64,000 nucleotides of DNA from Zygnema cylindricum (taxonomy: Eukaryota; Streptophyta; Zygnematophyceae; Zygnematales; Zygnemataceae). How positions within the stretch are numbered: position 1 is the first letter of the stretch; each line of letters begins with the position of its first letter. The translations under genes were made by a program, and so were the position numbers. This document shows, in pieces, positions 23,467-36,199 of the stretch. The notes beneath the pieces are model-generated. The model saw only the letters and a list, made by a program, of their open reading frames with translations, was not told the DNA's origin and did no database searches. The stretch lies in contig JBBHKE010003498.1 in NCBI GenBank assembly GCA_037447655.1, positions 1-64,000 of the forward strand, read 5' to 3'.

Positions 23467-26400
23467 TCATCCATGGTTGTCCTCGGAAGCTTTAACAGCT
23501 AGATTAACCACTGAAGCAGTGGAATTTAAAGTGGAAGCAATAGAACTCGCACCAGAAGCGAGCAACGCCGGTATTATTTCAGTGACCTGCGAAATTTGTG
23601 TGATTGCTATAATTCCTGCCGCAATTATGTCTGCAAAGAATCGACCGAAAGCATCTGGTACAGCCGCCCCACCGGCACTCAACTGGCTCGGGGTTCCAAC
23701 TCCGGAGAAATTATTATTTGCACTGTGGAAATGGTCATACCAACTTGTGGATGAGATTTGCAGAGAAATCAGAAAAGCTTTGGCAATACCAAGCTTTACC
23801 TTTATTTCAGCTAATAAGCGTTTTGCTTGCATTGCGTAGAATGGAATCTTCAGCTGTGAGGTGAGAATAGCTGCTCGAAGATGACTTGTCGCTTTAACTT
23901 CAGACTTAGTCCCAGCTTGTTTCAGTTTATCCTCACTGTGGTGTTGCTCCTTTCCTCTGTTTTTGTCAGGTTGTCGATTGCCCTTTTCAGAGATTGCTGG
24001 AACGGTCTCTTCCATGAGAGAAGCTTGACTGTTGAAAACGGAGAAAAGGACAACTGCGGCAGCAGGTGCTACTGAAACTGCTGGAGCCTCTCCAAGAATA
24101 AGAAAAGAAAAACATGCTCCCCAAACTGGGATAGTTGTATATACAAGTATTGCCGTTGACGCCGGAATGTCATACAGACATTGAAGCTCCAGCCAATTGC
24201 AGAGTCCAGAGCAGATCAAGCCGCCATATAGAACAGGTCCCCAAGGAATAGATTGTAACTGCCCTGTCAAATCCCCCAAGTCCTGTCCAGAAGCACAGAG
24301 AGAGTATGCCTCCCAAATAAATCCGAACAAAGCGAGCACAGTGGCCTGGATTGCAGTCAATTCGGTTGCGTTAAACTTCATTCCCAACGATTCAGATCTG
24401 AAGATGTGAATTGCTGACGCTGAGGCCGCCAAAATTCCACCAAAATCAGATAACTGTAAGTCAGGAAGACCTCGCCAATTCTGATTCTCCTCTTCAAGTA
24501 CACCCATGCCTGAATTCCAGCCAAAAACCCAAGTTGAAATGGTGAGCTAAAGGGATAGCAAAAAACGTCGTTTTTCTACTTTGGCCATCAAAAACTGACG
24601 GAAAAGAAAAAAAAACTAAAATTGAGAAGCGGATTTTGGTGGCTTACCCGTGAGCGCAGTTATAGTTGCAAGCCACATGGGCTTATTCACAGGCTGTCCT
24701 GATCGCAAATCCAATAATGGCAAAACCAAAACCTGCGCGGACGAAAAACAATTGTCAACCTGGTCAGCAACCCATCAGCTTACCAACTCAGCGACCAACT
24801 CAGAGATCGATATCAATCATTGTTAGATCAATATATTCAATCATGATCGAAAGTCTTCATTCCGTCTTTCCAAGTAGTTAGCCATTTATTTGTGCCAAAC
24901 AAAGCCAGAAACACGATTACATGATTGACATAAAAATTAGATGATTTAGAAAAACAAAGAGAATCTACGTGATTTTGTAATGCTTCAACAGAACACGTGA
25001 AAAAGAATGGTCTTCTGCTAAATGAACGCCTGAAATACTCACAGAAAAAGCAAAGAGCAAAGGAGCATTGCTGTCGGAGCTGGCCGACGAACTTGAAGCC
25101 AAAGCCAAACATCCCAAGAAGTTCCAGACTCCAAGCTCTATGCCCGCTTTAGTCATGGAAACCGTCTTCTGAGATAAAGCTCTTGGCAGCGCCGGAGCAA
25201 AGACTACAGCTGTATGGCAAACAAAACTTGATATTAATACTCAGATCTATTCAATCAAGTACACAGAACTCGACATCTGATCAAACAGACTTATTAGATA
25301 AACACAACATAGCATAAAATCATGCCATTCCTTCACATACGCTACGTTTATGTAAATAAAACAAAAACCAGTTTTCCAAATACCACAAATTGCGTACCTG
25401 CCGACAGAAATCGAATTAGAGACAAGAGGCTCGCTGGAGCCTCTGGAGCCTCGTCTTCTATGAATTTAACAGCAACAGCACTTGTGCCATATAAAGCAGC
25501 AAGGAGATTGAGTAACCCGAGGCCTTTGACTCTCCTCAAATTCCTTTCCGCCTTCTTTTGATCTTCTGACGCCTTCAACATTTGCTGAGAAAATTCTCGG
25601 CATCCCATTTCATCATCCTTTGAGCTGCCATGATCTTTATGAGGGAAACACTGGAGAATTCCACATTTGCACGCGTGCATTAGAAAACTATGCAAAAGTC
25701 AAACACAAACTGCATGGGCTTTATAAAAAAAAACCTACATGTGTGGAGGGAAAAGCCCATGGGTACAAACAATATGCACACACATCAAAATCATTTACTA
25801 CATCACCAAAATCATCGAATATATTCCCTTTACAACACATCCTCAAGGTATAGCTTAATCTTCTCGTCCATCACAAAAAAAAATTGTGAAACTTATTTGG
25901 TGTGCTATGGTAAAGAAACGCATGTTTGAAAACGCTTGGAATACGGACAAAATCGCAAACCAGAGCATCATGATGCATTGTTTCGAGGCGCAATGGAACA
26001 ACAAAAAGTAAGCAAAAGGCTACGATAATCCAAGCAGTAACTAATGCATAATAATGGTTGCTTATGGGGCAAGACATTTCATTTCATTTCTTTTTGCTTA
26101 TGGTTGCTTTGGTGATAATGATGACATGTATGTGACGGATCAAACAACAAACCGAAGTTTGGGAGGCTCGCAAGCCACTCCTTCGTGGCACTAATTCTAA
26201 CCTGTTAATAACACTAACCCGGTCGAGACTTCTTTTGCCGAAAATCACAGAACAGAGTTAACGACAATGTTTAAAGGGAATGGACTACAATCCGCCCAGT
26301 CTCTCTACACTTAATAAGTGTTAGACATTAAAAGTTCGCATTTACAATGATGATTCCTTTACTCTAGTAACGCTGGGCAGTGTACTTACTGTCAGAGGTG

Positions 26401-26785
26401 ACACAGTTGCTCGAATAGAGACTGTTGCTGTGGCAGCCATGGTTTTTCTGGCGTTAAACTCCAAAGGATCATCCACAGAGCAGCCTCCAACCTTCCTAGA
26501 AAACTTCCTGTCAAGCATCTTCCAAACGAGAAAAGAGTCGTCCTTTTGGCAGCCATTATTATCGCGGAGCTCTCTAAAATGACGCAAGACATGTCTATCC
26601 TTGTAGCTCGTCTTCTGTCTAGTACGGTCAGAATTATAATGCAAACGTGATAAAAAGACATTCTTAGAAAAGGAATATGGTTCCTCTTTCCGTGGAGAAG
26701 CAATCGCCTTCTTTACATGTTTCTTTGCCAGAAAAATATCATTTTTTGCAGAAACAAATTGTGAAGGAGTTCGCAAGGCAGCCAT
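23467..26785 (-). CDS. EamA/DMT-family transporter, probably plastid-targeted (copy 1)
   Basis: Five exons: 26390-26785, 25398-25650, 25043-25209, 24648-24732 and 23467-24509. All have GT-AG sites and consistent phase, encoding about 647 residues. Residues 1-130 are basic and Ser-rich, without membrane segments, as in a chloroplast transit region. Two EamA repeats follow (about 158-305 and 330-465). They include GLGLLNLLAALYGTSAVAVK, LGVWNFLGCLAL, LVLPLLDLRSG and STAILVYTTIPVWGACFSF, fitting about ten membrane helices. A further 180-residue C-terminal extension is not usual for the family; it has a charged linker and two hydrophobic patches. The family exports small metabolites; the substrate here is unknown. 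A TATA-like box at 26850-26857 favours the start at 26785; 26821 is an alternative. The downstream copy encodes essentially the same protein, with only silent changes seen in exon 2. Confidence 0.85.
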
Positions 26786-26849
26786 GACTGCTTGCTGAGC
26801 ACTTGAGGAAATACATGTCATGAAGGTTGATGTAGGGGGCAGCCTGCAG

Positions 26850-26857
26850 TATATATA
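26850..26857 (-). promoter_or_regulatory. TATA-like box of transporter copy 1
   Basis: TATATATA lies 65-72 bases upstream of the chosen ATG on the minus strand and is conserved in copy 2 (36192-36199). Transcription would start near 26820, which is why the ATG at 26785 is preferred. Confidence 0.55.
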
Positions 26858-28377
26858 GTACACTTTACAGGAGGAATATGTACTTCGTACGCCTTTTTGG
26901 AGCCAAGAGCGAAGCTGCCCAATAGTTTAGGAGAAGAAGTCCAGTAGGAGCCCGGCATCACACGCGTGGCGGCGTGACCAGCACGGCGGACTGACACGCG
27001 TGCGGAACAAGCAAAAAGCGAACACGCGGCGACAAACAGTTGGTACTGGTTGCACAGATCTCGCTTATAGTTGAAAAGTGCGAACATCTGCAAACGTTAA
27101 TAGGTCGTTTGGCGTATCAATACGTATTATACACGTAAAATAGAGATACTATGCGTATAGAACGAGCTACCCACATATAGCGTTTCCCGATTTTTCTCGC
27201 ACATTTGTTTGCCGTCCTCGGCTTCCCGCGTCACAATGTCACTATGCTCGATGAGCTTGCTGGCTGACGGCTGCTACACGCAGATTCCCTCGAAACGTCC
27301 CACTTGTTGGGGGCTGTGTGACCTTTAGTTCATCTCCCGAAGTAATCGAACCAATCGGTGAGCAGCATTAACGTATCTCAAGGTGCTTTTTAGAGTGTCA
27401 CACTGCTTGTACTCTACCGTTTGTCGTGTATGCGTGTACATTGTAAAAACGAATCAGATCTTATAACAGATACTATGTAGTGTAAAGATCCTATATTTTG
27501 GTAAGGGAGATTTCCACCCACGGCTGATTTCCATCAGCACCGCGTTTGAACGGACATCGTTGGCAGTTAGAGACCGTTGACGTCGATAGGACATTCCGTA
27601 CACTTTCAAGCATAGATCAAAAACTTGTCTAGTACACGACATTAAAGTTCGAGCTGAGACTTCGAAATATCTTTCGTGCAACACGAGCTTCTGGTACGGT
27701 CCTTACAAGAGAGAAGCAAAAGTGAGCACGAGTTTGAAATATCTCCGTACAACACGAGCTTCGGGTACGATCCTCACCAGAGGAAAACAAAATTGAGCGC
27801 ATCCCGCTACCCATTTGCGATCCCGATACATCCGTGCAGCCGGCCGTACTGTTCCGTTTCCGTGTCATCTTCGCGCGTCGGCTATTACAACGCTTCGGGT
27901 GCTCTGCTGACGCGCACCTTCGGTCCAAATTCCAAAGCCTGGAACCTTTTGAACCGGAGGTTTGACGAAGTGCCGCGCACCTTCGCCGTACAAGTTTACC
28001 TTTTTGGCGCAAAGCGCCGTACGGCCGAAGGCTGAGTCAGAAGGTGCGAAGCAGCAGTTGCGTCGAAGCTGCAAAGGTGGACGCAAAGTCGGTCTTCGAA
28101 CCAAACGCGGGGTCCAAATGTCGCTGCTCCCCTGGGGAGGAGCGAATTCAAGTGCTACGTGCGGTTCACTTCGTCGCATCGAAAACACGCTTCTAAGGGT
28201 GTGTTCCCATGTGTTGAAGTAAGGATTTTTTTTGTCTTTTTCTTCCAAAACAGAGCCTGCAGCTACAATCTTTTACCGTACAAAAAAAATGTGAAAACCA
28301 TAATACAATTTGAAACTTAAAATGTACTACAGCTTGTCGTTTTGATTCATCTTCAAACTTTATCTAAGGGTATTTTC

Positions 28378-29199
28378 TAGTGTTGTGTATCGGTAAGGAT
28401 TTTCCGATAACCGATATGGGCCATTTTTCGGGGACCCGATAATCGATATATTGGTACAATATATCGCTATCGGTCTTATCGCCGATAAGTAGCCGATAAT
28501 ATCGGCTCCTTATCGGCGATAAATCCGATAACGATAACTATTGGCGATAACTGTACGAACCGTACAGATAAATGTACGGCAAGTACACTCATATGTACGT
28601 CTTATTCCCCCGACAGTAGCCGGCATAATATATGCACGGCTTTAGTACGGCTCCAGTTAAAGCGATGTACCTTCCACATCCGACGCCGTGGCTTTGTCCC
28701 TTTCTATTTTGAGATCCACTCAAAACCTGCCACGTGTCAATCCGTCGACTTTTTTGGCCAAAGCCGCCAAAAAAGCCATTCTGAGATGTCGGCGCTCACG
28801 CTGACCGTCCGCTCTTATTTTATCATTAAATGTCGTCCGTTCGATTCTAGCCGCGCGCATAATGTTATTCTGCATCCGTTGTACTTTGAGTCCGCCGTCT
28901 TTTTACCGTTTCATGATAATCAGTTTATCGGTACAATTCCGTACATTCCGGTCAAATTTATGTACAGTTAACCGCCCAAAAAGTACTACAAAGTGCAACG
29001 TATTTTTTCGTCAAATTCCGTACATTTTTCGTAAAAAGCCGTACATTTCACGTAAATTTCCGTTCAGTTTACCGGACAGAAAACATTCCGGACAGAAAGT
29101 ACAGAAAGTACAAATATATCGGGAGCGCTGACCGTTCGATAACGATAACTATCGGTATCGGTGTTATCGCGATAAGTTTTTTACCGATACACAACACTA
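28378..29199. mobile_element. hAT-type MITE at the right edge of duplication copy 1
   Basis: The 822-bp element has TIRs TAGTGTTGTGTATCGGTAA at both ends and a perfect 8-bp target duplication GTATTTTC (28370-28377 and 29200-29207). Both ends are rich in CCGATA/TATCGG motifs. The same insertion is present in copy 2, so it predates the duplication. Confidence 0.9.
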
Positions 29200-29714
29200 G
29201 TATTTTCCAATGTGTGGAATGTGTGGTTGGGATTGTTTATAGTAATGGGATTTTTTGAGAGGTATGAGATCTTGTTACAATAAGCAAGGACTCAAACTGA
29301 CCAATGCAAAAACGTGCGAAATCTCTTACTAACTACGTAGCATTTTTAACCAATCAAACTCTACGTTTCACTACGTAACATTTACGTGCAAAAGTGCGCG
29401 CCAAACGAAACGCGACTTTGCACGATCGTGCGTCACAAATTTCGCACGCTAAACTTCCTACGAAATTCCTTAAAATGAAAGTGACGTTTCGTACTAAAAA
29501 ATGTACGAAACGAATCACCGTGCATACTAAACGTTTCATTAGAACTTTATGAAACGTGCACGCGAAATTTCGGTATTAATTTGACCCTTAACTCGTCTAC
29601 CAAATTTAGTACTCTATAATCATAACACCTAAATACCCCTTTACGAACAAGTTTGATCTGCTATTACTGTTACAAACAGTGTCTGCATATTTGCTCACCT
29701 TATTAGACTTTATT

Positions 29715-29740
29715 TCAAATCACCTCGCGAGGTGATTTGA
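29715..29740. repeat. 26-bp perfect palindrome inside Harbinger-like MITE remnant
   Basis: The half-site TCAAATCACCTCG is followed directly by its reverse complement. The same core recurs at 39176-39197 (22 bp perfect) and 40810-40831 (one mismatched pair). It is always followed within about 10 bases by AAAGTTTGAA. Confidence 0.85.
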
Positions 29741-30246
29741 TGTAAAGTTTGAACATGTGTTGAAAGGACGCGAAAGTGGGTCGAAATGCGCTAAACGACA
29801 AATTGTATCGCGCTATACGGTAAACTGTTGTACATATAAAGTTTTAGGGTAACGCAACTTGTACGGAGGAAATTTATATTTTTTGGTACGGCTGCGGATT
29901 TTCTCGTTTTTTTCTAAGTTATGGAAGAAAACGACATAAAATAACTGTAACTTTAGCACATGCGAAAATACCCTTAGTGTTAATATTTTTTCCGCCACTT
30001 AAGACATCTTTTCTGTACACACCTGTCCGATTTTCAATTTGAGACCGCCAATCGGAAGCTGAGAATCTTACCTTTCAATCGCAACCGTCAGATCCACAAC
30101 CAGACATAAGTGTACGGGGAAAAAATGTTTTAAGAGACGAAAAAAACATTAACACTACAACCGTGAATCGCTATTAGCGTAATGAAACAATTAGCGTTAT
30201 TTACGCTAATAATTGGGAATTTCAGTTTTTTCCAAAAAAACTTTTA

Positions 30247-31025
30247 GGGTATGTCCCCATGTACTTGTAACTTAGCGAACTTAGTTTGTATTTTAGCGCG
30301 GATCCGCCGGACCCGGTTTTCAAGTGTCCCTATGTCTGTAAGGACGAAATCGCAACTTGCGCTTGTGACGATTGTATACGTCAACAATACCTGTGACGGT
30401 TGTCAATGTCTACAATCTGTGGTCGCACGTTATTTTTTGGAACTGCTTTGTGACGTCGCATGTCTTATCGTGACATTGTAGACGTACCGCATTCCATCCT
30501 GGCAGTTTTACGGTTGAAGAAGATGCGCTTTGCCCTTCGCATCGCCTGTCCGCTCGAGGTGAAATGGCATCGGAACTTGAAGACCCCTGCAAATAAAAAA
30601 TACGTACTGGACAAAAACGGACAAAATCAAACAAACTGTATACTTCTTTTCGTCTTATTATAACGCAAACGGACAAAACATAGCGAACTATGTACTTTTT
30701 TTTGTCCTTGGAAATCGTAGGATTTTTTCCGAAATTTAAGGCACGTGCGAAAAAATGTTCTTATTTGTCAATCGACAAAACATATTTTTAAATCACATCG
30801 CCCATGTGTTTTAATTAAAGATTTGAAGATGACGTTTTTTGTCGTAGAAGTGGGTAGAAAATCTCAAGATGACAAATTTTCGTACATCCTAGGTTCAAGT
30901 ATGACGCAAATTGAATTCTACGAATTTGCGATTCCTTCGTACGGTTGCAGTTTAGGCAGTACGGCGCTAAGTTTTACGACAAAACGACAGAAAAAACCCT
31001 TACTTATGCACATGGGTACACACCC
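30247..31025 (+). mobile_element. PIF/Harbinger-like MITE, 779 bp
   Basis: TIRs are GGGTATGTCCCCATGTAC and, reversed, GGGTGTGTACCCATGTGC. TTA is duplicated on both sides (30244-30246 and 31026-31028). It shares length, TIRs and inner sequence with 20529-21308. Open frames inside are short and not conserved with any family I know. Confidence 0.8.
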
Positions 31026-32807
31026 TTATTTGGAGGACCGCGAAGCGATCCGGATGTGGAGATACGACGCAATCTTATACAAAGAGTGTCGCGACAATTA
31101 ATGCGACGGTACGAAGATTTGAGAAAGTACGCAATTGATTGATTTGTTTTTACAGCCGATGGCGTTACCAACATTTGTTATGTGGCGTGAGGACAATCGG
31201 CAAGTATTACAACGGATTATCCGCAATAATGAGTTACTGTACGGCATAAGCAGGTCGTTTGATGCAAATTATTTTATCGGAGGTTTTTGTACATACAAAC
31301 GAATTTAGTGTTGACTACGAGTAGTGTGAGGAATCAACTTGGTCAACTCTTGCCTTACAATCACCGTGGGGGTACCAATTAGCTTAATAGTAGACATGCA
31401 CATTTATTTCTTTTATTGTTTTGTCAGATGTGGGTGGCTCACAATTGTATATATTTAGGAGAGCCTTGTAGTACGGATATCACTGTGTTAAGAAAAGTAA
31501 GAACCTAAGATGTAGTTTTTTAGAGTTATCGAGTGTAGGAAACGTAGATAAGAAACATGGTTGATAGCGTAGCTTTGTTGCTTTGAGACAATACAAGAGT
31601 TTTCGGAGATATCATGTGTATTCAAGTTGTTAAGTGCTTTGTGTATGTGGTTCGTGTGTTATGTATTCTTTTATGTGTGCTGAGATCATTCTTACGTAAG
31701 TCGTAAGGTGTAGTTCTTGATGTGTCACAAGATTGATAAGCACATGTAAGAAGTGAATGTCATTATTTATGACTATATTACTCATCGCTGGGGATGCAAT
31801 AGTTTGGGTGTTTTCCGCGGTCTATTTTAGATCAAGGAACAACATATGTGTGTTCGTTGTAAGTTTTTTAAACATAAAATAACCGAGTGGGGAGCCATGT
31901 TTGTGTTAGGATTATTGGGAGAATTGGCGGATCAACCGAAACTATATTTTGGTTAAATGTGGAGAATCGGTTGTCTGTGGATTTGTTGACGTTTTGGTTC
32001 GCGAGGCGCGATTCAATTATGAAGTATGGTTTGATGATTTGCATCGGAGTACCTTTGGTTCCTTCAATGTACGACAACTCAGTACCAGCCGGTACATAGA
32101 AAATTTATTAGTGTTGTTGTAACAGGATCTCCTACCTCTCAGAAAATCCCATTACTACAAACAATTCCAACCACACATTCCACACATTGGAAAACACACA
32201 TCCACATTTGACAACACTCACATAAGGATAAACTTTAAATTAGGTTACAAGAGTCACAATAACAAATGATTAACATTAAAGTGAAAGTAAAACATTGAGG
32301 TCCTATCACTCCTGGAATCAATAACCGTTATTACTAACTGCACTAAGTGCCTCCTCTTTATAAACAAATTCTCGACCTGTCCTGAAAACAAGTTGCAGAA
32401 ATTCAACTGCATTTATCGAATTGCTTCACAAATAAACTGCTAAGCAACGCCACAAATTTTTGTAATAAAATATTGACAAAATTTAAGTTTTATACTTCTG
32501 ACAAGTTTCAAAACCTGGCTAAAAAAATCAAAAAAATTATGTACATGTGCTCGTAGTACCCTCTTTTTTTTTTTACAAAAGAATGACAAAATTATTTTTT
32601 TCTTTCTAAAAATGCTGAGCAAGTAGCCCACAAATAAAAGAGTGGAAACTTGCGACCAAAACTTGGTACATCCGGATAAACAAAGAACCTTTCGGTGAAA
32701 TCCGAAAACTTACACTCGACAAAAAATAGCCAGCTCGACCAAAAAAAAAAAAAGGTAAAAATAAAAAAAACTAAGTTGACAAAAAAAATCGCTTTTCAAG
32801 CCGACAC

Positions 32808-35800
32808 TCATCCATGGTTGTCCTCGGAAGCTTTAACAGCTAGATTAACCACTGAAGCAGTGGAATTTAAAGTGGAAGCAATAGAACTCGCACCAGAAGC
32901 GAGCAACGCCGGTATTATTTCAGTGACCTGCGAAATTTGTGTGATTGCTATAATTCCTGCCGCAATTATGTCTGCAAAGAATCGACCGAAAGCATCTGGT
33001 ACAGCCGCCCCACCGGCACTCAACTGGCTCGGGGTTCCAACTCCGGAGAAATTATTATTTGCACTGTGGAAATGGTCATACCAACTTGTGGATGAGATTT
33101 GCAGAGAAATCAGAAAAGCTTTGGCAATACCAAGCTTTACCTTTATTTCAGCTAATAAGCGTTTTGCTTGCATTGCGTAGAATGGAATCTTCAGCTGTGA
33201 GGTGAGAATAGCTGCTCGAAGATGACTTGTCGCTTTAACTTCAGACTTAGTCCCAGCTTGTTTCAGTTTATCCTCACTGTGGTGTTGCTCCTTTCCTCTG
33301 TTTTTGTCAGGTTGTCGATTGCCCTTTTCAGAGATTGCTGGAACGGTCTCTTCCATGAGAGAAGCTTGACTGTTGAAAACGGAGAAAAGGACAACTGCGG
33401 CAGCAGGTGCTACTGAAACTGCTGGAGCCTCTCCAAGAATAAGAAAAGAAAAACATGCTCCCCAAACTGGGATAGTTGTATATACAAGTATTGCCGTTGA
33501 CGCCGGAATGTCATACAGACATTGAAGCTCCAGCCAATTGCAGAGTCCAGAGCAGATCAAGCCGCCATATAGAACAGGTCCCCAAGGAATAGATTGTAAC
33601 TGCCCTGTCAAATCCCCCAAGTCCTGTCCAGAAGCACAGAGAGAGTATGCCTCCCAAATAAATCCGAACAAAGCGAGCACAGTGGCCTGGATTGCAGTCA
33701 ATTCGGTTGCGTTAAACTTCATTCCCAACGATTCAGATCTGAAGATGTGAATTGCTGACGCTGAGGCCGCCAAAATTCCACCAAAATCAGATAACTGTAA
33801 GTCAGGAAGACCTCGCCAATTCTGATTCTCCTCTTCAAGTACACCCATGCCTGAATTCCAGCCAAAAACCCAAGTTGAAATGGTGAGCTAAAGGGATAGC
33901 AAAAAACGTCGTTTTTCTACTTTGGCCATCAAAAACTGACGGAAAAGAAAAAAAAACTAAAATTGAGAAGCGGATTTTGGTGGCTTACCCGTGAGCGCAG
34001 TTATAGTTGCAAGCCACATGGGCTTATTCACAGGCTGTCCTGATCGCAAATCCAATAATGGCAAAACCAAAACCTGCGCGGACGAAAAACAATTGTCAAC
34101 CTGGTCAGCAACCCATCAGCTTACCAACTCAGCGACCAACTCAGAGATCGATATCAATCATTGTTAGATCAATATATTCAATCATGATCGAAAGTCTTCA
34201 TTCCGTCTTTCCAAGTAGTTAGCCATTTATTTGTGCCAAACAAAGCCAGAAACACGATTACATGATTGACATAAAAATTAGATGATTTAGAAAAACAAAG
34301 AGAATCTACGTGATTTTGTAATGCTTCAACAGAACACGTGAAAAAGAATGGTCTTCTGCTAAATGAACGCCTGAAATACTCACAGAAAAAGCAAAGAGCA
34401 AAGGAGCATTGCTGTCGGAGCTGGCCGACGAACTTGAAGCCAAAGCCAAACATCCCAAGAAGTTCCAGACTCCAAGCTCTATGCCCGCTTTAGTCATGGA
34501 AACCGTCTTCTGAGATAAAGCTCTTGGCAGCGCCGGAGCAAAGACTACAGCTGTATGGCAAACAAAACTTGATATTAATACTCAGATCTATTCAATCAAG
34601 TATACAGAACTCGACATCTGATCAAACAGACTTATTAGATAAAGACAACATAGCATAAAATCATGCCATTGCTTCACATACGCTGCGTTTATGTAAATAA
34701 AACAAAAAACCAGTTTTCCAAATACCACAAATTGCGTACCTGCCGACAGAAATCGAATGAGAGACAAGAGGCTCGCTGGAGCCTCTGGAGCCTCGTCTTC
34801 GATGAATTTAACAGCAACAGCACTTGTGCCATATAAAGCAGCAAGGAGATTGAGTAACCCGAGGCCTTTGACTCTCCTCAAATTCCTTTCCGCCTTCTTT
34901 TGATCTTCTGACGCCTTCAACATTTGCTGAGAAAATTCTCGGCATCCCATTTCATCATCCTTTGAGCTGCCATGATCTTTATGAGGGAAACACTGGAGAA
35001 TTCCACATTTGCACGCGTGCATTAGAAAACTATGCAAAAGTCAAACACAAACTGCATGGGCTTTATAAAAAAAAACCTACATGTGTGGAGGGAAAAGCCC
35101 ATGGGTACAAACAATATGCACACACATCAAAATCATTTACTACATCACCAAAATCATCGAATATATTCCCTTTACAACACATCCTCAAGGTATAGCTTAA
35201 TCTTCTCGTCCATCACAAAAAAAAATTGTGAAACTTATTTGGTGTGCTATGGTAAAGAAACGCATGTTTGAAAACGCTTGGAATACGGACAAAATCGCAA
35301 ACCAGAGCATCATGATGCATTGTTTCGAGGCGCAATGGAACAACAAAAAGTAAGCAAAAGGCTACGATAATCCAAGCAGTAACTAATGCATAATAATGGT
35401 TGCTTATGGGGCAAGACATTTCATTTCATTTCTTTTTGCTTATGGTTGCTTTGGTGATAATGATGACATGTATGTGACGGATCAAACAACAAACCGAAGT
35501 TTGGGAGGCTCGCAAGCCACTCCTTCGTGGCACTAATTCTAACCTGTTAATAACACTAACCCGGTCGAGACTTCTTTTGCCGAAAATCACAGAACAGAGT
35601 TAACGACAATGTTTAAAGGGAATGGACTACAATCCGCCCAGTCTCTCTACACTTAATAAGTGTTAGACATTAAAAGTTCGCATTTACAATGATGATTCCT
35701 TTACTCTAGTAACGCTGGGCAGTGTACTTACTGTCAGAGGTGACACAGTTGCTCGAATAGAGACTGTTGCTGTGGCAGCCATGGTTTTTCTGGCGTTAAA

Positions 35801-36127
35801 CTCCAAAGGATCATCCACAGAGCAGCCTCCAACCTTCCTAGAAAACTTCCTGTCAAGCATCTTCCAAACGAGAAAAGAGTCGTCCTTTTGGCAGCCATTA
35901 TTATCGCGGAGCTCTCTAAAATGACGCAAGACATGTCTATCCTTGTAGCTCGTCTTCTGTCTAGTACGGTCAGAATTATAATGCAAACGTGATAAAAAGA
36001 CATTCTTAGAAAAGGAATATGGTTCCTCTTTCCGTGGAGAAGCAATCGCCTTCTTTACATGTTTCTTTGCCAGAAAAATATCATTTTTTGCAGAAACAAA
36101 TTGTGAAGGAGTTCGCAAGGCAGCCAT
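32808..36127 (-). CDS. EamA/DMT-family transporter, probably plastid-targeted (copy 2)
   Basis: Exons are 35732-36127, 34740-34992, 34384-34550, 33989-34073 and 32808-33850, equivalent to copy 1. All splice sites and the frame are preserved, so both copies look functional. The changes I could see in exon 2 are third-position and silent (for example an Ile ATA to ATC). Exon 5 translates identically. Domain content is as in copy 1: N-terminal basic region, two EamA repeats, and a roughly 180-residue C-terminal extension. Nothing distinguishes the two promoters near the gene. The last 100 bases upstream of the TATA box (36270-36410) hold most of the few differences. Confidence 0.85.
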
Positions 36128-36191
36128 GACTGCTTGCTGAGCACTTGAGGAAATACATGTCATGAAGGTTGATGTAGGGGGCAGCCTGCAG

Positions 36192-36199
36192 TATATATA
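36192..36199 (-). promoter_or_regulatory. TATA-like box of transporter copy 2
   Basis: TATATATA, identical in position and context to the copy 1 site at 26850-26857. Confidence 0.55.

Larger units (their letters stand above)
22902..29207. repeat. 6.3-kb segmental duplication, copy 1
   Basis: It matches 32243-38549 in direct orientation. Similarity begins at GGTTACAAGAGTCAC and ends exactly after GTATTTTC, the right target duplication of the hAT MITE. The transporter gene and the 1.3 kb from about 27100 to 28377 look identical or nearly so between copies. The segment includes the EamA gene, its promoter, and a noncoding stretch (26900-28370) with a diverged direct repeat (27663-27726 and 27736-27798, GAAATATCT...CACGAGCTTC). 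Confidence 0.95.
29203..32194. mobile_element. 3-kb TIR element forming the spacer between the duplicate copies
   Basis: The left end TTTTCCAATGTGTGGAATGT (29203) is repeated in inverted form at the right end (32194). The two arms match over roughly 78 bp with about five mismatches. The interior encodes no transposase I recognise. It contains a CG-rich stretch with repeated CGAAACGT-like motifs (29340-29570), the right half of a Harbinger-like MITE ending GAAAATACCC at 29973, and a complete MITE at 30247-31025. An isolated pogo-type TIR end is at about 30160. No clear target duplication is visible because the left end overlaps the hAT target site. Superfamily is unassigned. Confidence 0.7.

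Noticed and set aside
23354-23839. 161-residue plus-strand frame (and its copy at 32695-33180)
   Set aside because: Antisense shadow of exon 5 of the EamA transporter; its conservation is explained by the duplication.
27629-28248. Several overlapping frames of 86-127 residues upstream of the transporter
   Set aside because: They overlap on both strands, have no recognisable family, and lie in a stretch with a direct repeat; identity between copies only reflects the recent duplication.
30745-31142. Frames of 118 and 65 residues
   Set aside because: They lie inside a Harbinger-like MITE and its edge and are not kept in the related element at 20529-21308.
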